From NCBI RefSeq assembly GCF_016482785.1, contig NZ_JAEMXM010000024.1, positions 1 to 64,000 on the forward strand: a DNA stretch of 64,000 nt, written 5' to 3'. The notes beneath the pieces were generated by a model. The model worked only from the letters and a program-made list of their open reading frames with translations. It was not told the origin of the DNA and searched no databases. The translations under genes and the position numbers were made by a program. The stretch comes from Paenibacillus alkalitolerans. GTDB lineage: Bacteria; Bacillota; Bacilli; Paenibacillales; YIM-B00363. Each line of letters begins with the position of its first letter. Positions within the stretch are counted from its first letter, which is position 1. This document shows positions 45,711 through 55,674 of the stretch, in pieces.

Positions 45711-45887
45711 TCATGACATTAGGGGATATGGTAATGTATCACGGAATTTCTTAAGAGCGTTGGCTTGAAATTCGTCTTTTTGTATGTATTCGATTCGATT
45801 ATCGTAAAGGATATGATTGTTGATCAACGCTTTCTGCAAAGAGTTTTCCGCTACAAAGTAAGCTTCGGAGAATAAGCCTAATTCCTT
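45711..45887 (-). pseudogene. C-terminal remnant of an unidentified gene
   Basis: Directly after a TAG, 58 codons read in a clearly protein-like way (LFSEAYFVAENSLQKAL, HILYDNRIEYIQKDEFQAN, FRDTLPYPLMS) to a TGA at 45711. There is no start codon or ribosome site at the front, and a terminator lies just upstream. It is therefore the tail of a truncated gene; family not recognised. Confidence 0.5.
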
Positions 45888-45915
45888 CTAAGGATATTGT
45901 TGTTTGAAGAAAGGA

Positions 45916-45956
45916 AAATGCTCCCGAACCTGTGGCGATGACTCTCGGGAGCATTT
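45916..45956 (-). terminator. Terminator after the CDP-sugar operon
   Basis: Twelve-base arms AAATGCTCCCGA (45916-45927) and TCGGGAGCATTT (45945-45956). On the minus strand it follows the 45967 gene and is trailed by TCCTTTCTTC. Confidence 0.75.
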
Positions 45957-45966
45957 CCAACTTTCT

Positions 45967-46860
45967 TTAGCTTCCTTTAGCTATTTGTATAAGTGTTTCA
46001 ATTCCGGCTTCAAGCCCCACCTTGCTTACCCAGCCCAAAGCAACTAATGGATCAATAACTGCTTGTGAAAACATGATTTCATTGTCCCGGTATGGAATCG
46101 CACCGAACTTGAGTAAAGTTCTGGATCGTGTTACTCGATGTATAAGTTCCACTAAATCGCGAATTGATGTCGACACGCCAGTGCCCACCTGGTACTCGTA
46201 AAACGAACTTGTTTGTTCAGGAGTCTTGTCAAGCAGCACTAGATAGGCAGAGATCGCATCGTCCAAATATATGAAATCACGTTTTTGCTCGCCGGGCGAC
46301 AATAATAGTTCCGGCTCGTTATTCAAGCAACTATTAATTACTTTGGGAATGAATTTTTGCTCTGAATCTAAAGGTCCATACAGGTGTTCAAGCTTCATGT
46401 TAATAAACCGAATGCCTTTCGTTTCGGAAAAGTACCTCCCCCATTCAAGGAAATGTTTTTTACTTAAATGGTAGCCCGGCAAGTAATTGGATATTAAGGA
46501 ACCGGTATTGGAAAAAGTATCGGTATTGAAAAAGGTCTTTGTTCCATAGGCAACAGCCGTTTCCAGCAATTGAAGAGGAAATGAGATGTTGGCAGCCGCT
46601 ATTTCCGCCATACTCTCGTTATCACGTCCGTAGCAAGTTGCCGTATGGATGACGGCATGAATTTCTCCGATCTCTTGGAATGGTACATCGATGCCGGTTT
46701 TGTCAAGATTATAAACACAGAGGTATGGTAAAACTTGTGCAATCCTCCTGCAGTTCGAGGAGCTTCGTTTAAAGATAATAACGTGATGACCTTCCTTTAC
46801 TAACTCTTTCACCATATGACTTCCCAGAAAACCTGTCGCGCCGGTTACCAGTACATTCAT
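45967..46860 (-). CDS. NAD-dependent epimerase, probable CDP-4-keto-6-deoxyglucose reductase
   Basis: A 297-residue extended SDR with GATGFLGSHMVKEL at the start and YHLSKKHF (YxxxK) near 152; it resembles RfbJ-type CDP-abequose synthases. It ends an operon with RfbG (CDP-glucose 4,6-dehydratase) and RfbF, so its substrate is most likely CDP-4-keto-6-deoxyglucose. No RfbH (3-dehydrase) gene is present, so a plain CDP-6-deoxyhexose and not a 3,6-dideoxyhexose is the expected product. ATG at 46860 with AAAGGTG. Confidence 0.8.
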   Translation of the reverse strand: MNVLVTGATGFLGSHMVKELVKEGHHVIIFKRSSSNCRRIAQVLPYLCVYNLDKTGIDVPFQEIGEIHAVIHTATCYGRDNESMAEIAAANISFPLQLLETAVAYGTKTFFNTDTFSNTGSLISNYLPGYHLSKKHFLEWGRYFSETKGIRFINMKLEHLYGPLDSEQKFIPKVINSCLNNEPELLLSPGEQKRDFIYLDDAISAYLVLLDKTPEQTSSFYEYQVGTGVSTSIRDLVELIHRVTRSRTLLKFGAIPYRDNEIMFSQAVIDPLVALGWVSKVGLEAGIETLIQIAKGS

Positions 46861-46902
46861 ATAAATTTCACCTTTCGAACCAATCCGATTCGAGTGCAGA
46901 AC

Positions 46903-47493
46903 CTATATCCAGTTCAAATCAATATTATGAATTCCTTTGTCCTGAATTTTTCTTTTAATGTTGTCAAGTTTTTGCTGCGAGTCTGGAATGAGCCACTCAT
47001 GGGTCTCCACAACGATTTTATCGATAATGTTATACATATCCAGATCGATTATTTTTTCCAGAAGCTCAAATTCCGCCCCTTCAATGTCAATTTTTAACAG
47101 TTTTATTCTACTCTTAAGATGACTGATAAATTCAGTTAAATCTATCACTTCAATATCAACGTAAAGATTAGGATCTATTATTGGGTTGTTACCAAAAATC
47201 GAGGAGGCATAGGCATGACTTATTGGATCAGTATCTGATCCAGGATACAGATATAAACGCATTTTCCCGTTTCTGTCCCAGACCCCTTGGTTTCTGCAAT
47301 ATACTTTTGGATTATCAAAAAATCTAATCCTCAAAAAATCAAACATATGCGGATTGGGTTCAAAAGCATAAACCGTTGCACCCCGCTCTGCCATTCTTAA
47401 AGTGACCCACCCCGTATTTGCACCACAATCGATGGCAATGTCTCCGGGGTGAAGATTTTCATACACTTCTTTACTTTCTGGAGTAAGCTTCAT
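46903..47493 (-). CDS. FkbM family methyltransferase
   Basis: A 196-residue SAM-dependent O-methyltransferase: GDIAIDCGANTGWVTLRMAERG (SAM loop, near 18-38), YAFEPNPHMFDFL and LLKIDIEGAEFELL, all hallmarks of the FkbM family. It probably methylates a hydroxyl of the glycan. It is somewhat short for the family but looks complete. I prefer the ATG at 47493 (GGGAGG, 10 bases away) to one six codons earlier. Lies between RfbF and the reductase in one operon. Confidence 0.87.
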   Translation of the reverse strand: MKLTPESKEVYENLHPGDIAIDCGANTGWVTLRMAERGATVYAFEPNPHMFDFLRIRFFDNPKVYCRNQGVWDRNGKMRLYLYPGSDTDPISHAYASSIFGNNPIIDPNLYVDIEVIDLTEFISHLKSRIKLLKIDIEGAEFELLEKIIDLDMYNIIDKIVVETHEWLIPDSQQKLDNIKRKIQDKGIHNIDLNWI

Positions 47494-47536
47494 CTCAAGC
47501 GAGCCTCCCATACCTAGTATTTTATTTTCACAATTA

Positions 47537-48307
47537 TCATTTTTTCCATTCCGCTTTCCCGGAATTCCATAGCTCCTCCAGATATTTCTTATCGCGTAAC
47601 GTATCCATTGGTTGCCAGAAGCCGGTATGTTTGTACGCCATCAGTTGATCGTCGCCAGCCAGTCGTTCTAACGGCTCTTTTTCCAATTCGGTTTGCTCAC
47701 CGTCAATATAGTTGAACACTTCTGGCTCCATCACGAAGAAACCGGCATTAATCCAACCGCCATCTCCTTTAGGTTTTTCCTGAAACCCGGTAACCTTGTT
47801 ATCACCAGAAATTTTTAATGAGCCAAATCTGCCTGGTGGCTGGGTTGTCGTCACCGTCGAGAATTTTCCATGGGAACGATGGAAGGCTATCAGTTCCTGA
47901 ATGTTGATGCTGGATACCCCATCGCCGTACGTAAGCATAAACGGTTCCTTTCCTATAAACGGCTGTATCCGTTTTATTCTTCCTCCCGTCATCGTGTCTA
48001 TTCCAGTATCCACTAGAGTAACCTTCCACGGTTCTGCGCAACGATTATGGATGATCATCCTGTTATTATCCCGAAAATCAAATGTCACATCGGATTGATA
48101 CAGGAAATAATGGGCAAAGTATTCTTTGATCAAATACCCTTTATAACCCAGGCAAATAATGAAATCGTTATACCCGTAATAGGAGTATATGGACATAATG
48201 TGGCAAATCATCGGTTTATCACCGATCTCGATTAACGGTTTCGGCCTCAGATGCGACTCTTCACTGATCCGGGTTCCATACCCTCCTGCAAGAATCACAA
48301 CCTTCAT
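47537..48307 (-). CDS. rfbF: Glucose-1-phosphate cytidylyltransferase
   Basis: Makes CDP-glucose from CTP and glucose-1-phosphate. The 256-residue protein has VVILAGGYGTRISEESHLRP, KPLIEIGDKPMICHIM and GWINAGFFVMEPEV, typical of RfbF. The ATG at 48307 lies 2 bases after the stop of rfbG and is preceded by GAGGAGG. First activation step of the CDP-sugar branch. Confidence 0.94.
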   Translation of the reverse strand: MKVVILAGGYGTRISEESHLRPKPLIEIGDKPMICHIMSIYSYYGYNDFIICLGYKGYLIKEYFAHYFLYQSDVTFDFRDNNRMIIHNRCAEPWKVTLVDTGIDTMTGGRIKRIQPFIGKEPFMLTYGDGVSSINIQELIAFHRSHGKFSTVTTTQPPGRFGSLKISGDNKVTGFQEKPKGDGGWINAGFFVMEPEVFNYIDGEQTELEKEPLERLAGDDQLMAYKHTGFWQPMDTLRDKKYLEELWNSGKAEWKK

Positions 48308-48309
48308 TC

Positions 48310-49437
48310 TCAATTCCACCTCCTCTCACTATTCTCGTTCATTGAGCAATTTACTCCTGCAAGGTAGTATTGTTCGATTTGAGCTAAACAGAACGCCCGA
48401 ACATCCTCTCTTTTTCGAAATACCTGGATCCATTCAATAATTCGATCCAATGTTTGATCGATATCCCATGTTGGCCGCCAGCCGAGCTCACTTTTTGCTT
48501 TTGAACAATCTAACTTCAAATAATGAGCCTCATGCCTACTCTGCTCCGATGCGATCTCGTATGCCGCATTTTCACCCCATTTCTCGCACAGCCTTCGAAC
48601 AATCCACTCGACCGACTTCGCATCATCATCGTTTGGACCAAAGTTCCAGCTCTGCGAAAATCGTCTCCCGTCCTCATAAAGTTTTTGAGCGAGCAAAAGG
48701 TACCCTCCCAACGGTTCAAGGACGTGCTGCCAAGGTCGGATCGAGCCCGGATTGCGAATTATTAATTTCTCACCCCGGAGCAATGCCCGGATGAAATCGG
48801 GAACCAGACGATCAGCCGCCCAATCTCCTCCACCGATTACGTTTCCTGCTCGGGCAGTTGCGAGTCCCACTCCATGTTTGTAGAATTCATTCGTGTGAAA
48901 GTAGGAATTGCGATAGGCCGCCATCACCAATTCCGAGCACGCCTTGCTGCTGGAATAGGGATCGTATCCACCCAATTCGTCCTGCTCGCGATAGCCCCAT
49001 ACCCATTCTTTATTTTCGTAACATTTATCGGAAGTTACGTTTATGACGGCCTTGATTGGTATTCCATTCGATACCGCATTACGAACCGCTTCCAGAAGAT
49101 GAACTGTGCCCATTACATTGATTTCATAAGATTCTACCGGCATCTGATAAGAGACCCTTACCAGCGGCTGTGCAGCCATGTGTATCACGATATCTGGTTG
49201 GGCGTCTATCAAAGCCTGTTGCAGTTTCTCTTTTGATCGGACATCTCCTAAGACGGAGTGCACAATGGAATCAATCTGGCATAGTTCATAGAGACTGGGT
49301 TTCGTAGGAGACGGCAAGGAATAGCCTGTAACATCCGCTCCCAAAGAAACAAGAAACAGACAGAGCCAAGAACCTTTAAAACCGGTATGTCCTGTAATGA
49401 ATATTTTTTTATTTTCCCAGAACGATTTCATAATCAT
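48310..49437 (-). CDS. rfbG: CDP-glucose 4,6-dehydratase
   Basis: Converts CDP-glucose to CDP-4-keto-6-deoxyglucose with bound NAD. 375 residues; Rossmann motif ITGHTGFKGSWL, catalytic YDPYSSSKACSEL (YxxxK), and ARAGNVIGGGDWA. The first ATG at 49437 overlaps by ATGA the end of a 53-codon frame (49434-49595); the next ATG, two codons on, has slightly better spacing to a GGA, so the start is open by 2 residues. It heads the rfbG-rfbF-fkbM-reductase operon. Confidence 0.94.
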   Translation of the reverse strand: MIMKSFWENKKIFITGHTGFKGSWLCLFLVSLGADVTGYSLPSPTKPSLYELCQIDSIVHSVLGDVRSKEKLQQALIDAQPDIVIHMAAQPLVRVSYQMPVESYEINVMGTVHLLEAVRNAVSNGIPIKAVINVTSDKCYENKEWVWGYREQDELGGYDPYSSSKACSELVMAAYRNSYFHTNEFYKHGVGLATARAGNVIGGGDWAADRLVPDFIRALLRGEKLIIRNPGSIRPWQHVLEPLGGYLLLAQKLYEDGRRFSQSWNFGPNDDDAKSVEWIVRRLCEKWGENAAYEIASEQSRHEAHYLKLDCSKAKSELGWRPTWDIDQTLDRIIEWIQVFRKREDVRAFCLAQIEQYYLAGVNCSMNENSERRWN

Positions 49438-49595
49438 GTTCCAGATGCTCCATTAGACGGTTTCGCTTGACTTGTATTCAATTCATCTTCACTCCCCCGC
49501 CACATAGTATTTTGAGTACTTAACATCGCCTCTGCCGTCCGTCCGGGCGCCCGGAATGCCATCGGATGAAATTTCTGTCCGATTTCTATTGGCAT
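49434..49595 (-). other. Doubtful 53-codon frame upstream of rfbG
   Basis: A small frame (starts MPIEIGQKFHPMAF) whose stop overlaps the rfbG start in an ATGA. No ribosome site precedes it and no family is recognised. It could be a coupled leader peptide or the tail of a lost gene; the rest of the gap 49596-49688 holds nothing evident. Confidence 0.2.
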
Positions 49596-49688
49596 GAATC
49601 ATTATATGAACTATCAGAAGCAGATGATCTATCAATCAACGAAAATGGTCTACTCTCTCGATCATCCTGAATAAAATGCCAGAGTTAA

Positions 49689-50552
49689 TTATAAGACAGG
49701 GAGCCACATGGATTTAGAGTAATCAAAATACAACCTTTCTCTTCCGAAACCAATAGTAGGAATAAAGAAATACTTCATGTACTTCTTTATTCCTTGTCCT
49801 TGAAAATGTAGGGAATTGACCTTTATAAAGTTGCACTTAAATTTACAGTAAAAGCCACCGTTATCAAAAAACACTTTTTTCTTGCCATCCAATTTTTCGA
49901 TTTCGACGTAATCGGGCGGGATCCTTAACGGCTGATTAATGTTTCCGTCGAAAAAGGAATTGTTAAAAACTCCTCCATTCGTAACACTGATTGAAGTTTG
50001 GTCGCGAAATAACGCACACAAAACCATATCCGATACATGAGGTCGCCCTCCGTAAACCTGACCTATCTGATGTGTGTATTGTACTAGCTGCTTGAATAGC
50101 GCATTGTTTTCGAAATAGTTTGTAATTAGCGCACAAAAATTGTCGAGTGTGCAAAGGCCCACAATAGTTGTCCATGAAAATTCAAATGTAAACTGACTGA
50201 ATTCCGGTTTGTTCACATCGGTATACAGCATTACATCTGAATCAATATAACAACATTTTTGTATCCCCTGTTTTCTCATATAATCTCGTAACACAAACCA
50301 CCTTTGAAAACAAAACAGGTTGTATTCATATGAGTTGGAACTAGCATGCTGGTAGACTTTAGAAAATTCCTTGGCACTTTCCATGTAATCATCCAGCATC
50401 ACATGGGTAGCCGTTCCCGAGCAGTACTTTTTATTAACGGCTTTACCTATCAAGATAATGTCTGAGTACGGATTACTTTGCTTCGCTTGTCGTAAACTGT
50501 ATGTCAAATAATCGTCATCGCCCCGATGAATGAAAATAATAGGCATGTGCAT
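49689..50552 (-). CDS. Putative GT-A type glycosyltransferase
   Basis: A 287-residue protein with a short N-terminal strand (PIIFIHRGDDDYLTYSLRQA), IILIGKAV, and a YIDSDVMLYT motif (DxD-like, near 98) followed by TFEFSWTTIV. The layout is that of small metal-dependent glycosyltransferases found in polysaccharide clusters, though I cannot name a CAZy family. ATG at 50552 with AAGGTG. Immediately upstream lies a decayed copy of its own 5' end. Confidence 0.65.
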   Translation of the reverse strand: MHMPIIFIHRGDDDYLTYSLRQAKQSNPYSDIILIGKAVNKKYCSGTATHVMLDDYMESAKEFSKVYQHASSNSYEYNLFCFQRWFVLRDYMRKQGIQKCCYIDSDVMLYTDVNKPEFSQFTFEFSWTTIVGLCTLDNFCALITNYFENNALFKQLVQYTHQIGQVYGGRPHVSDMVLCALFRDQTSISVTNGGVFNNSFFDGNINQPLRIPPDYVEIEKLDGKKKVFFDNGGFYCKFKCNFIKVNSLHFQGQGIKKYMKYFFIPTIGFGRERLYFDYSKSMWLPVL

Positions 50553-50677
50553 CAGGATTCACCTTCGCTCTCTATTAAACTGATGGTTTTTCCTATCAAG
50601 ATAACATCCGAGTTCGGGTTGCTAACCTTCGCTTGCCGTAAACTGTATGTGAAATACCCCTCGGATTTTTCTATCAT
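50552..50677 (-). pseudogene. Decayed 5' copy of the adjacent glycosyltransferase gene
   Basis: The minus strand reads GYFTYSLRQAKVSNPNSDVI then LIGKT, which matches DYLTYSLRQAKQSNPYSDII then LIGKA of the next gene, then runs to a stop at 50552 that touches the neighbour's ATG. It has no intact start. It is the leftover of a paralogue removed by deletion or recombination. Confidence 0.7.
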
Positions 50678-50780
50678 CTCAATGTCTTATACCATCAGTA
50701 TGTCCTCTATGACGAGAAGGAACGGTATTTGTCTAAGCGTAGCCGCCCGATGATTGGCGCGATGGCTCGAAAGACATCAC

Positions 50781-52019
50781 TTAAGAAGAATTCTTACGGT
50801 TCTTCTGATTCCCTTTGGCCGTAACATTGGAATGTTCCAGTGGCCGTGCAGTGTAATCATTTGAAAACCATGGTTTATTTTCCATAACTTGATGATATAT
50901 ATCAAGAATTTGTTCTGTAGTGTTTTTCCAGGAAAATTTCCGAGATTGTTTTAAAGCTGCTGTTTTTAACGTTTCTCTAAGCCCAGGATGAGATAATAGC
51001 CTTGTCATCGCCTCAACTAAGCTGTCGACCTCACGAGGGTTTATAAATAACGCTCCTTCTCCTGCAATCTCAGGTAAACTGGATGTTCGACTGGTAACTA
51101 CAGGCGCCCCACAACTTATCGCTTCTAGCACTGGAAGTCCAAAACCCTCAAAATGAGAAGGATAAATGAATGCATAGCAGGATGAATAAAGAACCGCCAA
51201 CTCCTCGTCGGTTACATATCCTAAAAAACGTACTCTTTTCTCTAACCCTAAAATATTTACCATTCGATCAATGTCATTCTCCAGCCAGCCTCTATCGCCA
51301 GCAATATAAAGGTCTCTGGTTTCTCCTGCATTATGAACCAATTTTGCAAATGCTTCTAATAGTAAACGATAGTTTTTTCTCGGTTCAATAGTACCTACAC
51401 CTAACCAAAATTCATTAGAAATCCCCAGCTTGTTTTTAATTTTTCTGATTTTATGTTGATTCAAAGAGATAGATAAACTTGGCCGACTCCCCAAATAAAC
51501 AACCGAAACCCTTTCTTCAGGATAATAAGGGAAATACTTCAAGATGGAGTTTTTCGAAAAATTAGAAATTGTGATAATATGGTCTGCATAAATACTCGAT
51601 TCAAATGCTCCGTCAAAACAAGTCAAACGATTCTCTTCCGTGGTAAAATCCGGATAGTCAAGGTACGTCGTGTCATAGATGGTTACAATTTTCTTCGCTT
51701 TTACATCATTTGGGCAACTATAATTGTTTGAGTGTACAATATCGGGAAAACCCAGAAGATGATCCCTTTGTATGTTGTTGTTGTTCCATAACTCGTTGGC
51801 CTGTTCCCAGGAAAGGTCATGAAATAACATCTGAACATTTTTTTGTTTACTTTGAAATGATTGCTTAAAATTTGGATGCCTATATCCGTAAAACACAGGG
51901 TACAACAAGTATTGATTTTCTTTATCGATCTCAATAAGATTAGTGATAATCTGATCGGCGAAAAAACCACATCCTGCCTTCTTCTCTGCAGTCTGGCTTA
52001 TATCAAATCCTATTCGCAA
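50781..52019 (-). CDS. Glycosyltransferase family 4
   Basis: 412 residues, GT-B: RIGFDISQTAEKKAGCGFFA, donor lobe LGVGTIEPRKNYRLLLEAF, VRFLGYVTDEELAVLYSSC and the SHFEGFGLPVLEAISCG motif with catalytic Glu. The EGFGLP type is common for mannosyl- and rhamnosyltransferases. Its ATG overlaps the upstream GT2 gene by 10 bases. A hydrophilic Asn/Lys-rich tail closes the protein. The DNA is clearly more AT-rich than the arabinose region. Confidence 0.9.
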   Translation of the reverse strand: MRIGFDISQTAEKKAGCGFFADQIITNLIEIDKENQYLLYPVFYGYRHPNFKQSFQSKQKNVQMLFHDLSWEQANELWNNNNIQRDHLLGFPDIVHSNNYSCPNDVKAKKIVTIYDTTYLDYPDFTTEENRLTCFDGAFESSIYADHIITISNFSKNSILKYFPYYPEERVSVVYLGSRPSLSISLNQHKIRKIKNKLGISNEFWLGVGTIEPRKNYRLLLEAFAKLVHNAGETRDLYIAGDRGWLENDIDRMVNILGLEKRVRFLGYVTDEELAVLYSSCYAFIYPSHFEGFGLPVLEAISCGAPVVTSRTSSLPEIAGEGALFINPREVDSLVEAMTRLLSHPGLRETLKTAALKQSRKFSWKNTTEQILDIYHQVMENKPWFSNDYTARPLEHSNVTAKGNQKNRKNSS

Positions 52020-52915
52020 CGCTTAGACCTCCTTAATGACTTCCAGGATTCAACTACCCATCTTATCATTTTCAGAAGTTCTTTTAACGGAATACTCTTC
52101 TCGTGTTTGAAAAACAGTTTCACGGATTGTTTTACTAGATGTATCACGAAAGCACGGTTTTTTTTCGGAGTTTCTCGTGTAAACCCTGACTCCTCCGTAA
52201 TCACGTGAGCCAGAGCATAAATCCATGTCGGGTAAACTTTCCCTAATTTCCTCTTTTGCATCTGAACAATTTCTTCATGCGCTAATCGGCGATCTTTAAG
52301 TGTTTTTGTTTCACTATGCAGGCGAGATCCGGCTAATTTTTGTTTTAAAAAAAAGAATGGATTGTACTTTCCAATCCGCAACCAAAATTCATAGTCCATA
52401 CAATAATTTAATGTTTCATCCAGTAATCCGTATTTTTCTATCACTGATTTCCGAAAAAAAACAGCAGGCTGACAAATGAAGCAAACTTCTTTTAATCTCT
52501 CATAATTCCAATCCTCGGTATAATATGCTTCTAGGAACCTGTCATGTTCATCTATATGATCCGCTTCACCATAAATCACTTCAATTTCCGGATATTTATC
52601 GAACACTTCCAATACCGAGCGAATCGCATTGGGATAATACACATCATCCGAGTTTAACCAACCAATAATTTCGCCTCTCGACCGTTTCAGACCCTTGTTA
52701 ACCGCATTGGCCTGGCCTCCATCTTTTTGCGATTCGTATGATATAGCTCCATCGAAACTTTTTAATATATTAATAGTACCGTCGGAACTCCCCCCGTCGA
52801 ATACCAAATATTCGAGATTTTCAACTCCTTGTTTAAGCACACTGTTTATCGTTCTTCTGATAAATCTTTCCTGATTATAGGAGGGGGTTATAACAGTTAT
52901 TTTATAGTTATCCAT
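52010..52915 (-). CDS. Glycosyltransferase family 2
   Basis: 301 residues, GT-A: KITVITPSYNQERFIRRTI, VFDGGSSDGTINILKSF, GWLNSDDVYYPNAI (metal-binding DxD region) and FICQPAVFFRKSV. The ATG at 52915 has AGGAG; six further codons upstream are unsupported. Sits between two GT4 genes in the same direction. Donor unknown. Confidence 0.9.
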   Translation of the reverse strand: MDNYKITVITPSYNQERFIRRTINSVLKQGVENLEYLVFDGGSSDGTINILKSFDGAISYESQKDGGQANAVNKGLKRSRGEIIGWLNSDDVYYPNAIRSVLEVFDKYPEIEVIYGEADHIDEHDRFLEAYYTEDWNYERLKEVCFICQPAVFFRKSVIEKYGLLDETLNYCMDYEFWLRIGKYNPFFFLKQKLAGSRLHSETKTLKDRRLAHEEIVQMQKRKLGKVYPTWIYALAHVITEESGFTRETPKKNRAFVIHLVKQSVKLFFKHEKSIPLKELLKMIRWVVESWKSLRRSKRCE

Positions 52916-52992
52916 TATTGAACTCCTAACCATTAAAATGTGATATATTAACTTTCCAGTATCCTGTTCCGTATTTCCCGGGTATCACATAT

Positions 52993-54120
52993 TCAGTTGC
53001 GTCGTTTGGCAACCTTTTCTAACACTTCGTAATACGAGTCTATCATTTTATCTCGATTAAAAATCTGAACTTGTTTAAACCCTTTTCCTACCATTACTAT
53101 TTGCAAATCTCTATCATTTAGTATCTTTTCAATTGATTGCATGATTGAGTCTGGTTTCCGTGGATCAAAATATAAAGCAGCTTCTCCGGCTACTTCCGGA
53201 AGACTTGTCGTATTACTGCATAATACCGGTTTGCCAAAAGTCATGGCCTCAGCAATCGGTATTCCAAATCCTTCAAACAAACTTGGAAAAATAACAAATG
53301 ATGCCCCTGACAAAACGACCGACAGCTCCGCGTCCGATAAATATCCTAGATAATGGACTCTATCTTGCAGCTTCATTTGACGTATAGCATCATTAATAAC
53401 TGACTTTTCATTCCATAAACTACCAGTAAATACCAAATGTAATTTCAGGTCAGGAAACTTGTCAAGCAACATTGAAAAGGCAACTAACAACATACGATGA
53501 TTTTTATGCGGCCAGAAATTAGCAGGATAAAATCCATACACCTTGTTAGCAAGTGAATGTCGCTTAAGTATCGACATAGCATGTTCAAGAGAATCAATAT
53601 TGAATCTTTCTTGAATACCAATGTGAACAACATTGATTCTTTCACGGGAAATTTGAAACTTCTCAAGTATTGAATCTTTTGTGAATTTGGATATACAAAT
53701 AACCGCATCCGCTTTTTCACACAGTTCTTGGTAAAACCGTTTACGATGACTAAGTTCCGACAACGTAAAAAACTGAGGATAATATTCGTGCTGAATATCA
53801 TATATGATACTTACGGAGGGAATTCCGGGTTCAGCGTAAGTTATGGCACTCATCGGACAAAACAAGACATCGATATTATATTTCGATAACATCGATTTGG
53901 ATCGATTTATTCTTATTGGAACCGAATCGACACAAATTCTCTTTATGCTGTGACTCTCAAATTGTGCAAAATACTCATGATTCCCACTTGCTGTTAATAG
54001 ATAAAATCGATCCTTACGATTTTTGTTAAAAAGCCCCTTAAGAAGTTCCATGACGAAGTGATGGGCTCCCCCAACCACGCCATCCGATCTGATCGGAACT
54101 ACATCGACTGCAACTCGCAT
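52993..54120 (-). CDS. Glycosyltransferase family 4
   Basis: 375 residues, GT-B: RVAVDVVPIRSDGVVGGAHH, YPANFWPHKNHRMLLVAF in the donor lobe, VHYLGYLSDAELSVVLSGAS and FPSLFEGFGIPIAEAMTFGK with the catalytic Glu. Similar in plan to the gene at 50781. ATG at 54120 with GGTGGGGG. Part of a run from the sulfotransferase gene downwards in one direction. Confidence 0.9.
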   Translation of the reverse strand: MRVAVDVVPIRSDGVVGGAHHFVMELLKGLFNKNRKDRFYLLTASGNHEYFAQFESHSIKRICVDSVPIRINRSKSMLSKYNIDVLFCPMSAITYAEPGIPSVSIIYDIQHEYYPQFFTLSELSHRKRFYQELCEKADAVICISKFTKDSILEKFQISRERINVVHIGIQERFNIDSLEHAMSILKRHSLANKVYGFYPANFWPHKNHRMLLVAFSMLLDKFPDLKLHLVFTGSLWNEKSVINDAIRQMKLQDRVHYLGYLSDAELSVVLSGASFVIFPSLFEGFGIPIAEAMTFGKPVLCSNTTSLPEVAGEAALYFDPRKPDSIMQSIEKILNDRDLQIVMVGKGFKQVQIFNRDKMIDSYYEVLEKVAKRRN

Positions 54121-54167
54121 CTTTTAACCCCCACCCGATTTAGAGTATCGCACTGGGTTCCTAACTG

Positions 54168-55136
<969 letters not shown>

Positions 55137-55184
55137 TTATTAATTCTATGCACGAAAAGTATTCAATGTGATAGTTTGCTAACC

Positions 55185-55655
55185 CTATAGTCTTTCATCA
55201 TAAGAAAAACGAGCTTGATCCAAGAGCCGCCTTGCTTCCTCTGAACCTACAAAAATAGTCAGCATTGCTAAACGCGTAGTACCGCTTTTTAAGAAGTTCA
55301 GATGATTTGCCACTTCTTCAGCGGATGGTTCCCTCAATAAAATTTGACGATATAACTCCCGGCAATAATGCTCCCCCGAAAGTTGAAGTAAGGCAAAGAT
55401 CATTGCAGAGCAAGAGCCTTGTTTCATGTTATTGGTGCTCTTAACAAGATATTTTTGTCTAAACTCGTCGCTTTTCAAAACCTCACAAATGAACGCTTGC
55501 TTCGATAACTTACCATCATGCATCAATCTTGAGAAGTTTAAGTAACCTCCTGAATCAGGACGCCGATCCAACAACAGATTATAAATATCCCAAACAAAAT
55601 ACGGTATCGGTCTATGATATGAAGACTTGAGTAATTCCATAATACGTAACGTCAT
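55185..55655 (-). CDS. DUF4214-type protein
   Basis: 156 residues with two copies of the DUF4214/phycobilisome-linker-like motif: IYNLLLDRRPDSGGYLNF with SDEFRQKYLV, and LYRQILLREPSAEEVANHLN with GSEEARRLL. Such domains occur in S-layer and polysaccharide proteins and next to glycosyltransferases; their job is not clear. No signal peptide. 19 bases after the sulfotransferase stop. ATG at 55655 with GGAAGGGG. Confidence 0.8.
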   Translation of the reverse strand: MTLRIMELLKSSYHRPIPYFVWDIYNLLLDRRPDSGGYLNFSRLMHDGKLSKQAFICEVLKSDEFRQKYLVKSTNNMKQGSCSAMIFALLQLSGEHYCRELYRQILLREPSAEEVANHLNFLKSGTTRLAMLTIFVGSEEARRLLDQARFSYDERL

Positions 55656-55674
55656 ATGATTAACCCCTTCCTGC

